From: Lichenibacterium minor
GTDB lineage: Bacteria; Pseudomonadota; Alphaproteobacteria; Rhizobiales; Beijerinckiaceae
NCBI RefSeq assembly: GCF_004137685.1
Contig: NZ_QYBB01000014.1
Span: 62,001 to 126,000, forward strand
Direction of reading: 5' to 3'
DNA: 64,000 nt
This document shows positions 1 through 10,276 of the stretch, piece after piece; position 1 is the first letter of the stretch; each line of letters begins with the position of its first letter. Both the position numbers and the translations under genes were made by a program. The notes below the pieces were generated by a model. That model had not been told where the DNA came from, did no database searches, and worked only from the letters and a program-made list of their open reading frames with translations.

Positions 1-99
1 GGCAAGTGCCGCGCCGTCCGGGCGAGGCCCCGGCGCCCTACCCTTCCGGCGTCGTTCCCCCTATGGTGCGGCGCGATCGTTCACCCGCCGAGGACACCC

Positions 100-345
100 A
101 TGGCCGGCCACCAGACCCCGCATTTCCACAATCAGCCCGGCGTGCCCACCATCCGGATCGGGGTCAGGGAGTTCATGTGCACCGGCGCGCTGCCGCCGCT
201 CGACCATCCCCACACGTTCATCGACATGGGCGACAGCGACGACGCCATCTGTCCCTACTGCTCGACCCATTACGTGTTCAACGGGGCGCTCGGCCACCAC
301 GCCGACCCGTCCGCCTGCGAATACACGCCCGACACCGCGCCCTGA
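100..345 (+). CDS. zinc-finger CHCC domain protein (NDUFS6-like)
   Basis: An 81-residue cytosolic protein of the CHCC zinc-finger type, the fold that forms complex I accessory subunit NDUFS6 in mitochondria (family knowledge). The ligands can be seen: Cys27, His36/His38, and the Cys51-Pro-Tyr-Cys54 knuckle followed by a short aromatic stretch and Cys73. The ATG is preceded by a GAGGA ribosome site. It ends 8 bases before the FAD monooxygenase, so the two are probably co-transcribed. A role in respiratory complex assembly or zinc-dependent scaffolding is inference from the family; nothing else here fixes its job. Confidence 0.85.
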   Translation: MAGHQTPHFHNQPGVPTIRIGVREFMCTGALPPLDHPHTFIDMGDSDDAICPYCSTHYVFNGALGHHADPSACEYTPDTAP

Positions 346-353
346 CGGGCGCC

Positions 354-1580
354 ATGCCGAGGATCGCCGTCGCGGGCGCCGGCATCGGCGGCCTCGCGGC
401 CGCCCTGGCGCTGGCGGAGGTCGGCTGCGCGGTCGACGTCTACGAGCGCGCGGGGACGCTGGACGCGGTCGGCGCCGGGGTGCAGCTGTCGCCGAACGCG
501 TCGCTGGTGCTGCGGCGCCTCGGCGTGCTCGACGAGCTCGGGCCGGCGGCCGTCGAGTCCTCCGAGGTGCTGATGCGCCGGGCGCGCGACGGGGCCGTGC
601 TGGCCCGCGTGCCGCTCGGCCCCGCGGCCGCGGCCCGCTACGGCGCGCCCTTCCTGTCGGCGCTCCGGGCCGACCTGCAGGCGGCGCTCCTCGCCCGCGT
701 GGCGCTGCGCCCCGCCATCGCGCTCCACCTCGGCCGCGCGGTGGAAGGCTACGAAGGCAGCGGGCGCGGCGTCGCGCTGCGCTTCGCCGACGGCGCGGCG
801 GCGGCCGACGGGCTCGTCGGGGCGGACGGCATCCGCTCGGCGGTGCGGCGGCAGATGACGGGCGCCGGCGACGCCAGCGCCTCGACCCGCTCGGCCTTTC
901 GCGCGTCGGTCCCGCGCGCGGCGGCCGACCCGGACGCGCTCGTGCCGCGCTCGAACCTGTGGCTCGGGCGCGGCGCCCACCTGGTGCACTACCCGGTCGA
1001 CGGCGGGCGGCGGGTCAACGTCGTCGCCATCGTCGACGAGGGCGCGCCGACCGGCGGCGCGGAAACCTGGTCGCAGCCCGCCGAGGCCGCCGCGGTCGAG
1101 CGTCGCTTCGCCGGTTGGGCCCCACCCGCGCGACGCCTCATCGCGGCGGCGCCGGACTGGCGCCGGTGGCCGCTGCTGGACCGGCCGCCCCTGCCCCGCT
1201 GGTCCGACGGCGCCGTGACGCTGCTGGGAGACGCCGCCCACCCGATGCTGCCGTTCCTGGCGCAGGGCGCGGCGCAGTCGATCGAGGACGCGGCGGTGCT
1301 GGCCGACGCCGTCGCGCGCTGCGGCGGCGACCTGCCCGCGGCGTTCCGGGCCTACGAGGGCCTGCGGCGGCCCCGGACATCTCGCGTTCAGGCGCAATCC
1401 GCCAAGCAGGGCCGCGTGTACCACCTCGGCCCGCCGGCCTCCCTCGCGCGCGACATCGTGCTCTCGACCCTCGGCCCCGCCCGGCTGGCGGCGCGGGTCG
1501 ACTGGCTCTACGACGCACCCGCGGAGGTCAGGCGGTTCGCCGGCACCCGGACGAGCGCACCCGCGCCAACCCCGACCTGA
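354..1580 (+). CDS. FAD-dependent aromatic-ring monooxygenase (salicylate hydroxylase-like)
   Basis: A 408-residue flavoprotein of the PHBH/salicylate hydroxylase family, which uses NAD(P)H and O2 to hydroxylate small, usually aromatic, substrates. The N-terminal dinucleotide fold reads AGAGIGGLAAALALAE at about residues 7-22, and the second FAD motif GDAAHPMLPFLAQGAAQ lies near residue 292. The ATG at 354 puts the Rossmann glycines at the expected distance; the reading frame continues further upstream but overlaps the CHCC gene. The stop is 3 bases from mipZ, so the genes form one transcription unit. The substrate cannot be told from sequence: UbiH-like, salicylate-like and urate-like roles all remain possible. 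Confidence 0.88.
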   Translation: MPRIAVAGAGIGGLAAALALAEVGCAVDVYERAGTLDAVGAGVQLSPNASLVLRRLGVLDELGPAAVESSEVLMRRARDGAVLARVPLGPAAAARYGAPFLSALRADLQAALLARVALRPAIALHLGRAVEGYEGSGRGVALRFADGAAAADGLVGADGIRSAVRRQMTGAGDASASTRSAFRASVPRAAADPDALVPRSNLWLGRGAHLVHYPVDGGRRVNVVAIVDEGAPTGGAETWSQPAEAAAVERRFAGWAPPARRLIAAAPDWRRWPLLDRPPLPRWSDGAVTLLGDAAHPMLPFLAQGAAQSIEDAAVLADAVARCGGDLPAAFRAYEGLRRPRTSRVQAQSAKQGRVYHLGPPASLARDIVLSTLGPARLAARVDWLYDAPAEVRRFAGTRTSAPAPTPT

Positions 1581-1583
1581 TCC

Positions 1584-2507
1584 ATGTCGACCGAACCCCA
1601 GAAACCGGACCTGCGCTCGGCCCACGTCATCGTGGTGGCCAACGAGAAGGGCGGCACCGGCAAGTCCACCGTGTCCATCCACACCACGGTGGGGCTGCTG
1701 AAGGCGGGCTACCGCGTGGCGACGGTCGACCTCGACACGCGCCAGCGCACGCTCACGCGGTTCTTCGAGAACCGGCAGTCCTGGGCGGAACAGTCCGGCG
1801 TCGCCCTCGAGATGCCGTTCCACCACGCCCTCGACCGGGGCGATTCGCTCGACGTCGGCGACAACGAGACGCGCGAGTTCGGGGTGTTCGCCGACGCGAT
1901 CGAGCGGATCGAGCACGACTACGAGTTCGTGGTGATCGACACCCCGGCCTCCGACAGCTACCTGATGCGCCTCGCGCATTCGCTGGCCGACACGCTGGTG
2001 TCGCCCATCAACGACAGCTTCATCGACGTGGACGTGTTTTCGCGCGTCCACCACGACCGGGCTAAGCGCGGCGCGGTGGCGCATTACGCCGACCTCGTGC
2101 TCGAAGCGCGCCGGCGGCGGCGGCAGGTCGACGCCGGCATGATCGACTGGGTGCTGCTGCGCAACCGCGTGGCCTCGATCCAGTCGAACAACGCCAGGCA
2201 GATCGCCCTGTCGGTCGGCAGGCTCGCCGCGGAGCTGCAGTTCCGCGCCGCGGAAGGGCTGCACGACCGCGTCATCTTCCGCGAACTGTTCCCCATCGGG
2301 CTGACCGCGCTCGACGCCATCGAGGACGGCGCCAAGGGGGGCGTGCTGACGAACTCGCAACTCGCCGCGCGCCAGGAGATCGCCGAGCTGATCGAAACGC
2401 TGCGCCTGCCCGTGCGGACCCCCGGGGTGTCCCACATGGCGGCGCGCCACGCCTGGTTCGAGCGCATGTCGCGGTTCTACCGGGAGCGCCCGCCCGGCGG
2501 GTCCTGA
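1584..2507 (+). CDS. mipZ: division plane positioning ATPase MipZ (ParA family)
   Basis: A 307-residue ParA/MinD-type ATPase. In Caulobacter, MipZ binds ParB near the origin, forms a gradient from the poles and inhibits FtsZ so that division occurs at midcell (established knowledge). The deviant Walker A motif EKGGTGKST is at residues 21-29, and the VATVDLDTRQRTLTRFFENR stretch is typical of MipZ rather than Soj/ParA. The C-terminal third carries the long basic helices seen in MipZ. It starts 3 bases after the monooxygenase stop. A perfect 8-base-stem hairpin follows the stop codon and probably ends transcription. Confidence 0.95.
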   Translation: MSTEPQKPDLRSAHVIVVANEKGGTGKSTVSIHTTVGLLKAGYRVATVDLDTRQRTLTRFFENRQSWAEQSGVALEMPFHHALDRGDSLDVGDNETREFGVFADAIERIEHDYEFVVIDTPASDSYLMRLAHSLADTLVSPINDSFIDVDVFSRVHHDRAKRGAVAHYADLVLEARRRRRQVDAGMIDWVLLRNRVASIQSNNARQIALSVGRLAAELQFRAAEGLHDRVIFRELFPIGLTALDAIEDGAKGGVLTNSQLAARQEIAELIETLRLPVRTPGVSHMAARHAWFERMSRFYRERPPGGS

Positions 2508-2508
2508 G

Positions 2509-2529
2509 CGCGCCGTTCACCACGGCGCG
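2509..2529 (+). terminator. hairpin after mipZ
   Basis: A perfect inverted repeat, CGCGCCGT-TCACC-ACGGCGCG (8-base stem, 5-base loop), starting two bases after the mipZ stop. There is no T run, as is common in very GC-rich genomes, so intrinsic termination is likely but not certain. Confidence 0.6.
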
Positions 2530-2629
2530 GTCGGCCGGGGATCTCGAAACGCCGCGACGCGTTGGAACCGATTGCGGAAAGGGGCCTCGCGCCGCTTTCA
2601 TCCCCGGTCCGATTGCGCGAGCGCCCGAT

Positions 2630-3805
2630 ATGAAATTGTTCGATTGCCAGGTTTGTTCGCAGACGCTGTATTTCGAGAACACGACCTGCGAGCGATGTGG
2701 GCACCGCGTCGGCTACGTGCCCGAAGACCAGGACCTGTACGCCGTCGTGCGCGTCGGCGACATCGCGAAGCACCATTGGCAGATCAAGGGCGACGCCACC
2801 CGCACCTTCCAGTTCTGCAACAACGCGCAATACGACGTGTGCAACTGGATGGTGGCGGGCGACGATCCGGGCGGCTACTGCACCGCCTGCCGCCACAACC
2901 ACACCGTCCCCAACCTGTCGAAGCCCGGCAACGACGAGCTGTGGCGGCTGATGGAGATCGCCAAGCACCGGCTGTTCTACACGTTGATCGAGCTCGACCT
3001 CCCCACCATTCCGCGCAGCGTCGACCCGAAGGAGGGGTTGGTCTTCGAGTTCCTGGAGGACCCGAGTGCCGGCAAGCGGGTGATGACCGGCCACGAGGAC
3101 GGGCGCATTACCATCGCGATCGCCGAAGCCGACGACGCGGAGCGGGAACGGCGGCGGAAGGCCATGCGCGAGCCCTACCGCACCCTGCTGGGCCATTTCC
3201 GCCACGAGATCGGGCACTACTACTGGGACAGGCTCGTCGACAACAAGCCGGCGCTGAAGCATTGCCGCGACACGTTCGGCGACGACCGGCGGGACTACGG
3301 CGAAGCCTTGAAGCGCCATTACCGCGAAGGGGCGCCGGCGAATTGGAAGGACAGCTTCGTCAGCGCCTATGCGACGACGCACCCGTGGGAGGATTTCGCG
3401 GAAACCTTCGCCCACTACCTCCACATCCTCGACACGCTGGAAACCGCCGAAGCCTTCGGGGTCGCCACCCATCCCCACGGCATCGCCCAGGCCGAGGAAC
3501 TGTCGGCGGAGGTCGACTTCGCGCCCGACAAGGCGCTCAGCATCCGGCCCCTGATGAAGGCGTGGCTGCCGCTCACCTTCGCGCTGAACAGCCTCAACCG
3601 CTCGATGGGCATGGGCGACCTCTACCCCTTCGTGCTGACGCCGGCGATCATCGAGAAGCTCGGCTTCATCCACGACCTCGTCCACGGCTACGTCGGCGTG
3701 ACGCGGCCCGACCAGCCGGAGATGGCCCCCTACGCACCGGTGCCCGAGAACGTGCCGCCGCCCGCGAGCCCCACCTTCGTGGGGGCCGAACAGGACTTCG
3801 ACTGA
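2630..3805 (+). CDS. putative zinc-binding metallopeptidase
   Basis: A 391-residue protein with two parts. The first ~100 residues form a zinc-ribbon region with several Cys pairs (CQVC, CERCGH, then QFCNN...CNW and CTACRHN). The rest is an alpha-helical metalloprotease-like domain with HEIGH (an HExxH zinc motif) near residue 194 in the context [13 protein letters not shown], then a second acidic/aromatic helix ([16 protein letters not shown]) that could supply the third ligand. This matches the Peptidase_Mx / putative zinc-binding peptidase family of alphaproteobacteria, whose substrate is unknown. There is no signal peptide, so it acts in the cytosol. It has its own 120-base upstream gap and is followed by ppc after 106 bases. 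Confidence 0.85.
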   Translation: MKLFDCQVCSQTLYFENTTCERCGHRVGYVPEDQDLYAVVRVGDIAKHHWQIKGDATRTFQFCNNAQYDVCNWMVAGDDPGGYCTACRHNHTVPNLSKPGNDELWRLMEIAKHRLFYTLIELDLPTIPRSVDPKEGLVFEFLEDPSAGKRVMTGHEDGRITIAIAEADDAERERRRKAMREPYRTLLGHFRHEIGHYYWDRLVDNKPALKHCRDTFGDDRRDYGEALKRHYREGAPANWKDSFVSAYATTHPWEDFAETFAHYLHILDTLETAEAFGVATHPHGIAQAEELSAEVDFAPDKALSIRPLMKAWLPLTFALNSLNRSMGMGDLYPFVLTPAIIEKLGFIHDLVHGYVGVTRPDQPEMAPYAPVPENVPPPASPTFVGAEQDFD

Positions 3806-3911
3806 CGCGTCCCCGCCCGCGGCGAGGCACGCCGCTTGCACCTCGCGCCCGAGTCCCGCTTCATCGCGCCGCCCGGTCCCCGGTTCCGGCGCGATTCGCT
3901 TCGAGGGTGCC

Positions 3912-6683
3912 ATGCACGCCACCGTCCATCCTGCCCCCAGCCGCGACCCCGAGAAGGACCGGCCGCTGATCGACGACATCCGGCTGCTCGGCTCCATGCT
4001 GGGCGACATCGTGCGGGAACACGAGGGCGAGGCCTGCTTCGCCATCGTGGAGAACGTCCGACGCCTCAGCGTGTCGCATCAGCGCGACCGCGACCCGAAG
4101 GACGAGCATGCGCTGGAGCTGATCCTGCGCGGCCTCACGCCGTCCCAGGCCGTGGCGGTGATGCGGGCCTTCTCGTATTTCTCCCACCTCGCCAACATCG
4201 CCGAGGACCGCCACCGCGTCAGGCGGCGCGCCGAGCACGCCCACGAGCCCGGCCCCGCCGTCCACCAGGAGGGCAGCCTGGCCCGCGCCTTCGCGCGCTT
4301 CGCGGACGCCGGCATCGACAAGGGCAGGATCGCCGAAACGCTGCGCCACGCCTGGGTGTCGCCGGTGCTGACCGCCCATCCCACCGAGGTGCAGCGCAAG
4401 AGCCTGCTCGACGCCATGCTGGCCATCGCCGAGCTGCTGGCCGCGCGGGACGGCCTGCACGACCCGCGCGACATCGAGCGCAACACCGCCCTGCTCCGCA
4501 CCCGCATCACGCAGCTGTGGCAGACGCGGCTGCTGCGGGACCGCAAGCTCACCGTGCGGGACGAGATCGAGAACGCCCTCTCCTATTACCGCACCACCTT
4601 TCTGCGCGAAATCCCGCGCCTCTACGCCGAGGTGGAGCATTTCCTCGGGGAAGCCCCGGCGCCCTTCTTCCGCATGGGCAACTGGATCGGCGGCGACCGC
4701 GACGGCAATCCCAACGTCGACGGCGCCACGCTGGACGTCGCGATGCGCCGCCAATGCGAGACGGCGCTCGACTTCTACCTCGCCGAGCTGCACCTCCTCG
4801 GCGCCGAGCTGTCGGTGTCGGACCGGCTCGTCGGCTGCTCACCCGAGCTGACGGCGCTCGCGGCCTCGTCCCGGGACGACAGCCCCCACCGCGAGGACGA
4901 GCCCTATCGCCGCGCCGGGCTGGCGGTGTCGGCGCGGGTGTCCGCCACGCGCCTCGCCCTCACCGGCGAGGTCGGCGCGCACCCGCCGCGGGCGACGCTG
5001 CCCCCCTACCCGACGCCCGAAGCCCTCGCGGCCGACCTCGGCCTCATCGTCGATTCGCTGCGCGGCCACCACGGCGGGGCGCTGGTGGACCTGCGGCTCG
5101 GGCCGCTGAAGCGCGCCGTCGAGGTGTTCGGCTTCCATCTCGCCACCGTCGACCTGCGCCAATCCTCCGACCGGCACGAGGAAACGCTGGCCGAGCTGAT
5201 GGAGAAGGCGGGCGTCGAGCCCGCCTATGCGTCGCTCGACGAGGACGCCAAGCGCGCGCTGCTGCTGCGCCTGCTCGGCGAGCCGCGGCCGCTGCGCCTG
5301 CCCTTCGAAAGCTACTCGGAGCGCGCCGCGAGCGAGTTCGGCGTGTTCGAAACGGCGCGGCGCCTGCGCGCCGCCTTCGGGCGCGAAAGCATCCGCCACT
5401 ACATCATCAGCCACACCGAAACGGTGAGCGACCTGCTCGAAGTGCTTCTGCTGCAGAAGGAGTTTGGGCTGATGCACGGCACGTTCGGCCGGCCCGGCAC
5501 GACGTGCGAGCTGATCGTGTCGCCGTTGTTCGAAACCATCGCCGACCTCAGGAACGCGGAGCCCATCATGCGGGCCTTCTACGCGCTCCCCGGCGTGGAA
5601 GCGCTGGTGGTCGCGTCCGGCGCCGAGCAGGACATCATGCTGGGCTATTCGGATTCCAACAAGGACGGCGGCTTCTTCACCTCCAACTGGGAGCTTTACC
5701 GCTCGTCGACGCAGCTGGCGGCCCTGTTCGACGGCAAGCCCGGCATCACCATGCGGCTGTTCCACGGGCGCGGCGGCACGGTGGGGCGCGGCGGCGGCCC
5801 GAGCTACCAGGCGATCCTGGCGCAGCCGCCCGGCACCGTGAAGGGGCAGATCCGCCTGACCGAGCAGGGCGAGATCATCTCCTCCAAATATTCCAACCCC
5901 GACATCGGCCGCCGCAACCTCGAAACCCTGGTGTCGGCGAGCCTGGAAGCGACGCTGCTGGCGTCGCACGACGCCGCGCCCGACGCCTTCCTCGGCGCCG
6001 CCGCGGAGCTGTCGCGGCTCAGCATGGCGGCCTACCGGGCGGTGGTCTACGAGACGCCCGGCTTCACCGACTACTTCTTCGCCGCGACGCCGATCGCCGA
6101 GATCGCCGACCTGAACATCGGCTCGCGGCCGGCGTCGCGGAAGGCCAACCGGGTCATCGAGGACCTGCGCGCCATCCCCTGGAGCTTCTCCTGGGGCCAG
6201 TCGCGCGTCAGCCTTCCCGGATGGTTCGGCTTCGGCTCCGCCGTGCGCGACCTCCTGGCGGAGCGCGGGGAGGAGGACGGCATGGCGCTGCTCCGGCGCA
6301 TGAACGCCGAATGGCCGTTCTTCCGCACGGTGCTGTCGAACCTCGACATGGTGCTGGCCAAGGCCGACACCTCCGTGGCGCGGCGCTACGCCGAGCTCGT
6401 GCCCGACCGCGCCCTGGCCGCCCGGATCTTCGACGCCATCGAGGCCGAGTGGGACCGCACCACGGCGGCGCTGAACGGCATCCTGGAAACCGAGGAGCGC
6501 TTGAGCGACAACCCGTCGCTGGCGCGCTCGATCGAGCACCGCTTCCCCTACATCACGCCGCTGAACCACCTCCAGGTGGACCTCATCCGCCGCTTCCGCG
6601 CCGGGCAAACGGAGGACCAGGTGCAGCGCGGCATCCTGATCTCCATCAACGGCGTCGCGGCGGGCCTGCGCAACACCGGGTGA
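3912..6683 (+). CDS. ppc: phosphoenolpyruvate carboxylase
   Basis: A 923-residue enzyme that carboxylates PEP with bicarbonate to oxaloacetate, the anaplerotic reaction and, in serine-cycle methylotrophs, a carbon-fixing step. The catalytic signatures are present: [12 protein letters not shown] with the essential His (near residue 155), [11 protein letters not shown], and the glycine/arginine loop [14 protein letters not shown]. The length fits the bacterial family. The ATG follows a plausible purine-rich site. The gene stands alone on the plus strand and converges on the sarcosine oxidase operon, with a shared hairpin in the 43-base gap between them. Confidence 0.97.
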   Translation: MHATVHPAPSRDPEKDRPLIDDIRLLGSMLGDIVREHEGEACFAIVENVRRLSVSHQRDRDPKDEHALELILRGLTPSQAVAVMRAFSYFSHLANIAEDRHRVRRRAEHAHEPGPAVHQEGSLARAFARFADAGIDKGRIAETLRHAWVSPVLTAHPTEVQRKSLLDAMLAIAELLAARDGLHDPRDIERNTALLRTRITQLWQTRLLRDRKLTVRDEIENALSYYRTTFLREIPRLYAEVEHFLGEAPAPFFRMGNWIGGDRDGNPNVDGATLDVAMRRQCETALDFYLAELHLLGAELSVSDRLVGCSPELTALAASSRDDSPHREDEPYRRAGLAVSARVSATRLALTGEVGAHPPRATLPPYPTPEALAADLGLIVDSLRGHHGGALVDLRLGPLKRAVEVFGFHLATVDLRQSSDRHEETLAELMEKAGVEPAYASLDEDAKRALLLRLLGEPRPLRLPFESYSERAASEFGVFETARRLRAAFGRESIRHYIISHTETVSDLLEVLLLQKEFGLMHGTFGRPGTTCELIVSPLFETIADLRNAEPIMRAFYALPGVEALVVASGAEQDIMLGYSDSNKDGGFFTSNWELYRSSTQLAALFDGKPGITMRLFHGRGGTVGRGGGPSYQAILAQPPGTVKGQIRLTEQGEIISSKYSNPDIGRRNLETLVSASLEATLLASHDAAPDAFLGAAAELSRLSMAAYRAVVYETPGFTDYFFAATPIAEIADLNIGSRPASRKANRVIEDLRAIPWSFSWGQSRVSLPGWFGFGSAVRDLLAERGEEDGMALLRRMNAEWPFFRTVLSNLDMVLAKADTSVARRYAELVPDRALAARIFDAIEAEWDRTTAALNGILETEERLSDNPSLARSIEHRFPYITPLNHLQVDLIRRFRAGQTEDQVQRGILISINGVAAGLRNTG

Positions 6684-6705
6684 CGACGCCCACGCGCGTC
6701 CGCAC

Positions 6706-6722
6706 CGCCCGGCCGGCGGGCG
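6706..6722. terminator. bidirectional hairpin between ppc and soxG
   Basis: CGCCCG-GCCGG-CGGGCG, a 6-base GC stem with a 5-base loop, sits in the 43 bases between two convergent genes. It could stop transcription from either side. No T tract is present. Confidence 0.5.
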
Positions 6723-6726
6723 CGGC

Positions 6727-7287
6727 TCAGCCGAGCCCGCGCTCCGCCACCCGCAGGGTGCCCGCCAGGTAATCCGCGAAGGAGCGGTTCACCTCGAGCC
6801 GGAAGGCGTCCGGCCCGCGCCGCCACAGCACGACGTCGCATTTCGCCAGGACGGTGCGGGTGCAGGCGCCGATCGGGAAGGCGGACAGGTCGAGGTCGAG
6901 CGGGCATCCGGCGTTGAGCAGCGCCGGCGCCAGCCGGCCCAGGACCGCGAAGCCGACCTGGCGGTGCGACACGTCGACGAGCGCGTGCGGCACGCCGGCG
7001 AGCGCGGCCTCGACGGCGGCGAAGAGCGGAACCGTTTCGGCCTCGGGCGCCAGCACCAGCCACTCGTCCGGCCCGAGCCACAGCACGGCGCGGTCCCCCG
7101 CCTCGGCCGACCGGCAGGCGACGCGCGGCAGCGCCAAGCCGAGGGCGCGCCCGCAGCCGTCGGCCGCGGCGGCGTCGCCGCGGAACGAGAACCGCGTGGC
7201 GGGCGGCACGAGGCCGAGCGACACCAGCGCGCCAGCGCCCGGCGGGTCGGCGCGCGGCGCCGTGCGGGCGATCGACGGATCAGCCAT
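6727..7287 (-). CDS. soxG: sarcosine oxidase subunit gamma
   Basis: A 186-residue protein; the smallest catalytic-complex partner except delta in the heterotetrameric sarcosine oxidase. It has the aminomethyltransferase-like (GcvT) fold typical of SoxG: LGPDEWLVLAPE near the middle, then DVSHRQVGFAVLGRLAP and GCPLDLDLSAFPIGACTRT. The ATG at 7287 overlaps the last bases of soxA by 8, showing translational coupling, and the order soxB-soxD-soxA-soxG is the classical one. The gene ends the operon. SoxG contacts the alpha subunit and is needed for a stable complex (family knowledge); it has no known catalysis of its own. Confidence 0.93.
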   Translation of the reverse strand: MADPSIARTAPRADPPGAGALVSLGLVPPATRFSFRGDAAAADGCGRALGLALPRVACRSAEAGDRAVLWLGPDEWLVLAPEAETVPLFAAVEAALAGVPHALVDVSHRQVGFAVLGRLAPALLNAGCPLDLDLSAFPIGACTRTVLAKCDVVLWRRGPDAFRLEVNRSFADYLAGTLRVAERGLG

Positions 7288-10276
7288 GGAGGCGCTCCCC
7301 TTCGGCGTCGTAGAAGACCGGCGACACCACGCGCGCCGGGATCGCCCCACCGGGCATCGGCACGTACACGGTCTGCCCCGTCAGCGCCCGCCCGTTCTCG
7401 ACCAGCGCCAGCGCGATCGGCACCCCGAGGGTCGGGCTCGCATAGGCCGAGGTGACGTGGCCGATCGCGTGGGCGCCGCGCTTCGGGTCGGGGACGGGGG
7501 TGATCTGCGCACCCTCCTCGAGCACGGCGGTCCCCTCCGTCCTGAGGCCGACGAGCTGCTTGCGGCCGGGCGCCACGAGGTCGGGGCGGGACAGCGACCG
7601 CCGCCCCACGAAGTCCGGCTTGGCCCGGCCCACCATGCCGCCGAGGCCGAGGTCGTCGGGTGTCACCGTGCCGTCCGTTTCCTGGCCGACGATGACGTAG
7701 CCCTTCTCGGCCCGCATGACGTGCATGGATTCCGTGCCGTAGGCGACCCCGCCCAGCGCCTCGGTGCGGGCCCACACGGCGTCCCACACGGCCGCGGCGT
7801 GGTCCGAAGGCACGTTCACCTCGAAGCCGAGTTCGCCCGTGAAGCTGACGCGGAACAGCCGCGTCGGCACGCCGCAGATCGCCCCTTCGCGGATCGCCAT
7901 GTGGGGGAAGGCGCCCGACGACAGGTCGATGCCCTCCACCAGCGGCTCCAGGATGGCCCGGGCGCGTGGGCCCTGCACGGCGATCACGGCCCATTGCTCG
8001 GTGACGGAGGTCAGCCACACCCGCAGCTCGGGGAACTCGGTCTGGAGGTAGTCCTCCATGTGGTGGAGCACGCGCGGCGCCCCGCCGGTCGTGGTGGTGA
8101 CGTGGAAACGGTCCAGCGCCAGGCGCCCCACCACGCCGTCGTCCATCACGAAGCCGGGCTCGTTCAGCATCAGGCCGTAGCGGCAGCGGCCGACGCCGAG
8201 CTTCGACCAGCTGTTGACGTAGAGCCTATTCAGGAACTCCGCCGCGTCCGGGCCCACAACCTCGATCTTGCCGAGCGTGGACGCGTCGAAGATCCCGGCG
8301 ACCTCGCGCGTCGCCCGCACCTCGCGCGCCACGGCGGCGTGCAGGTCCTCGCCGGCGACGGGGAAGTACCAGGCGCGCTTCCATTGCCCGACATCCTCGA
8401 AGCGGGCGCCGCGCGCTTCCGCCCACCCGTGGATCGGGGTGCGGCGGACGGGGTCGAACAGCTCGTCGCGGGCCGCGCCCGCCAGGGTGCCGAAGGTCAC
8501 GGGCGTGTAGGGCTGGCGGAAGGTGGTCAGGCCCACCTCCGGCAGCGTCCGGCCGAGCGCACCGGCCGCGATCGCCAGGGCGTTCATGTTGGACGTCTTG
8601 CCTTGGTCGGTCGCCATGCCGGTGGTCGTGTAGCGCTTGACGTGCTCGATGGACTTGAAGCCTTCGCGAACGGCGAGCTTGATGTCCTTCGCGGTAACGT
8701 CGTTCTGGAAATCCACGAAGGCCTTCACGCGGGACGGGTCGCGCCCGTGCGGCAGGGTGCCGAGCGTGCCGCCGCCGTCCTCGGGGTGGTCCCCCGACAC
8801 GGCGTGGCGCAGGGCTTCGCCGCCGGACGCCGCCGCGCCGGCGGCCGAGCCGCCGTCGAGCGCGGCAGCGAGCCCCCAGGCGCCCGCGCAGGCCCCGGCC
8901 GAACTCTGCGCCTGGGCGGCGTCGCCGGGCAGGTATCGCTGGGTCGCGGCGTCGAAGCGCAGCTTCCCGCGCGACTGCGAGAACAGGTGGACGGCCGGGG
9001 TGAAACCGCCCGACATCAGCACGAGGTCGCAGGGCACGGCTTCGTGGTCGGTGGCGCCCGCGCCCGCGGAGCGTGCCACCAGCGCCGCCGACACGCGCAG
9101 GCTTCCCTTGACCCCGATCACCGTCCCGCCCGCCGTCACCGGGAGGCCGGCCGCGCGCGCGGCGTCGAGGGCCGGGCCGGCGGGCCGGGGCCGCGGGTCG
9201 ACGATCCGGGCGATGCGGACGCCGGCGCGGTGGAGGTCGAGCGCCGTCCGGTAGGCGGCGTCGTGCGCGGTCACCACCACGGCCTCGGTGCCGGGCTTCA
9301 CGCCCCAGCGGTGCAGGAAGGCCCGCGCGGCGTCGGCCAGCATGACGCCGGGCCGGTCGTTGTCGGGGAACACGAGCGGCCGCTCGGTCGCGCCCGTCGC
9401 CAGCACGACGTGGCGGGCCCGGACCTGCCACAGGCGTTCCCGCGGCGCCCCCGCGGCGGGATGCGCGAGGTGATCGGTCAGCCGCTCCGTCAGCGCGACG
9501 AAATTGTGGTTGTAGTAGCCGAAGCCCTGGGTGCGCGGCAGCACGGTGGCGCCGAGCCGACGCAGTTCCTCCACCGCCGATGCCGCCCACGCGGCCGCGG
9601 GCCGGCCGTCGACCTCGGCCGCGGGATGCGTCAGCAGCGCGCCGCCCATCTCGGGGTTCTCGTCGCACACCATCGTTCGCCGGCCGGCCCGGGCCGCCGC
9701 GAGCGCGGCGGCGAGGCCGGCGGGGCCGCCGCCCACCACCAAGACGTCGCAATGGGCGAAGCGGTTGGCGTAATGGTCCGGGTCGGCCTCGGTCGGCGGG
9801 CGGCCCAGGCCGGCCGCGCGGCGGATCACCGGCTCGAACAGTTTGGCCCACATCGTCGTGCCGCCGACGGCACGCGGCCCCATGAAGGTCTTGTAGTAGA
9901 AGCCCGCGGCGAAGAGCGGAGACAGGAGATCGTTGATCGCGCCGACGTCGAAGCCCCGCGCCGGCCAGCTGTTCTGGCTCGCGGCGTCCAGCCCGTCGTA
10001 GAGTTCGACCTGCGTCATGCGCAGGTTCGGCTCGGTGCGGGCGCGGTCGCGCGTCACGGTGCAGAGCGCGTTCGGCTCCTCGGCGCCGGCGGCGAGGAAC
10101 CCGCGCGGGCGGTGGTACTTGAAGGAGCGGCCGACGAGGTGGACGCCGTGGGCCAGAAGCGCCGACGCCAGCGTGTCGCCGTGGCAGCCCTCGTAGACGT
10201 GCCCGTCGAAGGTGAAGCGGATCGGGCGGGCGCGGTCGATGCGCCCGCCGCGGGGGGTGCGGTGCTGGCCGCTCAT
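7280..10276 (-). CDS. soxA: sarcosine oxidase subunit alpha
   Basis: A 998-residue subunit. An N-terminal ferredoxin-like segment (GCHGDTLASALLAHG) is followed by an NAD/FAD Rossmann domain (VVGGGPAGLAAALAAARAG at roughly residues 175-193) and a C-terminal GcvT-like aminomethyltransferase domain that hands the sarcosine methyl group to tetrahydrofolate as 5,10-methylene-THF. The complex converts sarcosine, THF and O2 to glycine, methylene-THF and H2O2 in the cytosol. The ATG at 10276 overlaps the soxD stop in an ATGA arrangement. A longer frame upstream runs through soxD and is not used. Length and domain order match the heterotetrameric (not monomeric) enzyme. Confidence 0.96.
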   Translation of the reverse strand: MSGQHRTPRGGRIDRARPIRFTFDGHVYEGCHGDTLASALLAHGVHLVGRSFKYHRPRGFLAAGAEEPNALCTVTRDRARTEPNLRMTQVELYDGLDAASQNSWPARGFDVGAINDLLSPLFAAGFYYKTFMGPRAVGGTTMWAKLFEPVIRRAAGLGRPPTEADPDHYANRFAHCDVLVVGGGPAGLAAALAAARAGRRTMVCDENPEMGGALLTHPAAEVDGRPAAAWAASAVEELRRLGATVLPRTQGFGYYNHNFVALTERLTDHLAHPAAGAPRERLWQVRARHVVLATGATERPLVFPDNDRPGVMLADAARAFLHRWGVKPGTEAVVVTAHDAAYRTALDLHRAGVRIARIVDPRPRPAGPALDAARAAGLPVTAGGTVIGVKGSLRVSAALVARSAGAGATDHEAVPCDLVLMSGGFTPAVHLFSQSRGKLRFDAATQRYLPGDAAQAQSSAGACAGAWGLAAALDGGSAAGAAASGGEALRHAVSGDHPEDGGGTLGTLPHGRDPSRVKAFVDFQNDVTAKDIKLAVREGFKSIEHVKRYTTTGMATDQGKTSNMNALAIAAGALGRTLPEVGLTTFRQPYTPVTFGTLAGAARDELFDPVRRTPIHGWAEARGARFEDVGQWKRAWYFPVAGEDLHAAVAREVRATREVAGIFDASTLGKIEVVGPDAAEFLNRLYVNSWSKLGVGRCRYGLMLNEPGFVMDDGVVGRLALDRFHVTTTTGGAPRVLHHMEDYLQTEFPELRVWLTSVTEQWAVIAVQGPRARAILEPLVEGIDLSSGAFPHMAIREGAICGVPTRLFRVSFTGELGFEVNVPSDHAAAVWDAVWARTEALGGVAYGTESMHVMRAEKGYVIVGQETDGTVTPDDLGLGGMVGRAKPDFVGRRSLSRPDLVAPGRKQLVGLRTEGTAVLEEGAQITPVPDPKRGAHAIGHVTSAYASPTLGVPIALALVENGRALTGQTVYVPMPGGAIPARVVSPVFYDAEGERLHG

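Noticed and set aside
270-2450. Long antisense frames opposite the monooxygenase and mipZ, and similar long antisense frames throughout
   Set aside because: Stop codons are rare in GC-rich DNA; these frames are His/Arg/Pro/Gly-rich and mirror real genes with recognisable domains.
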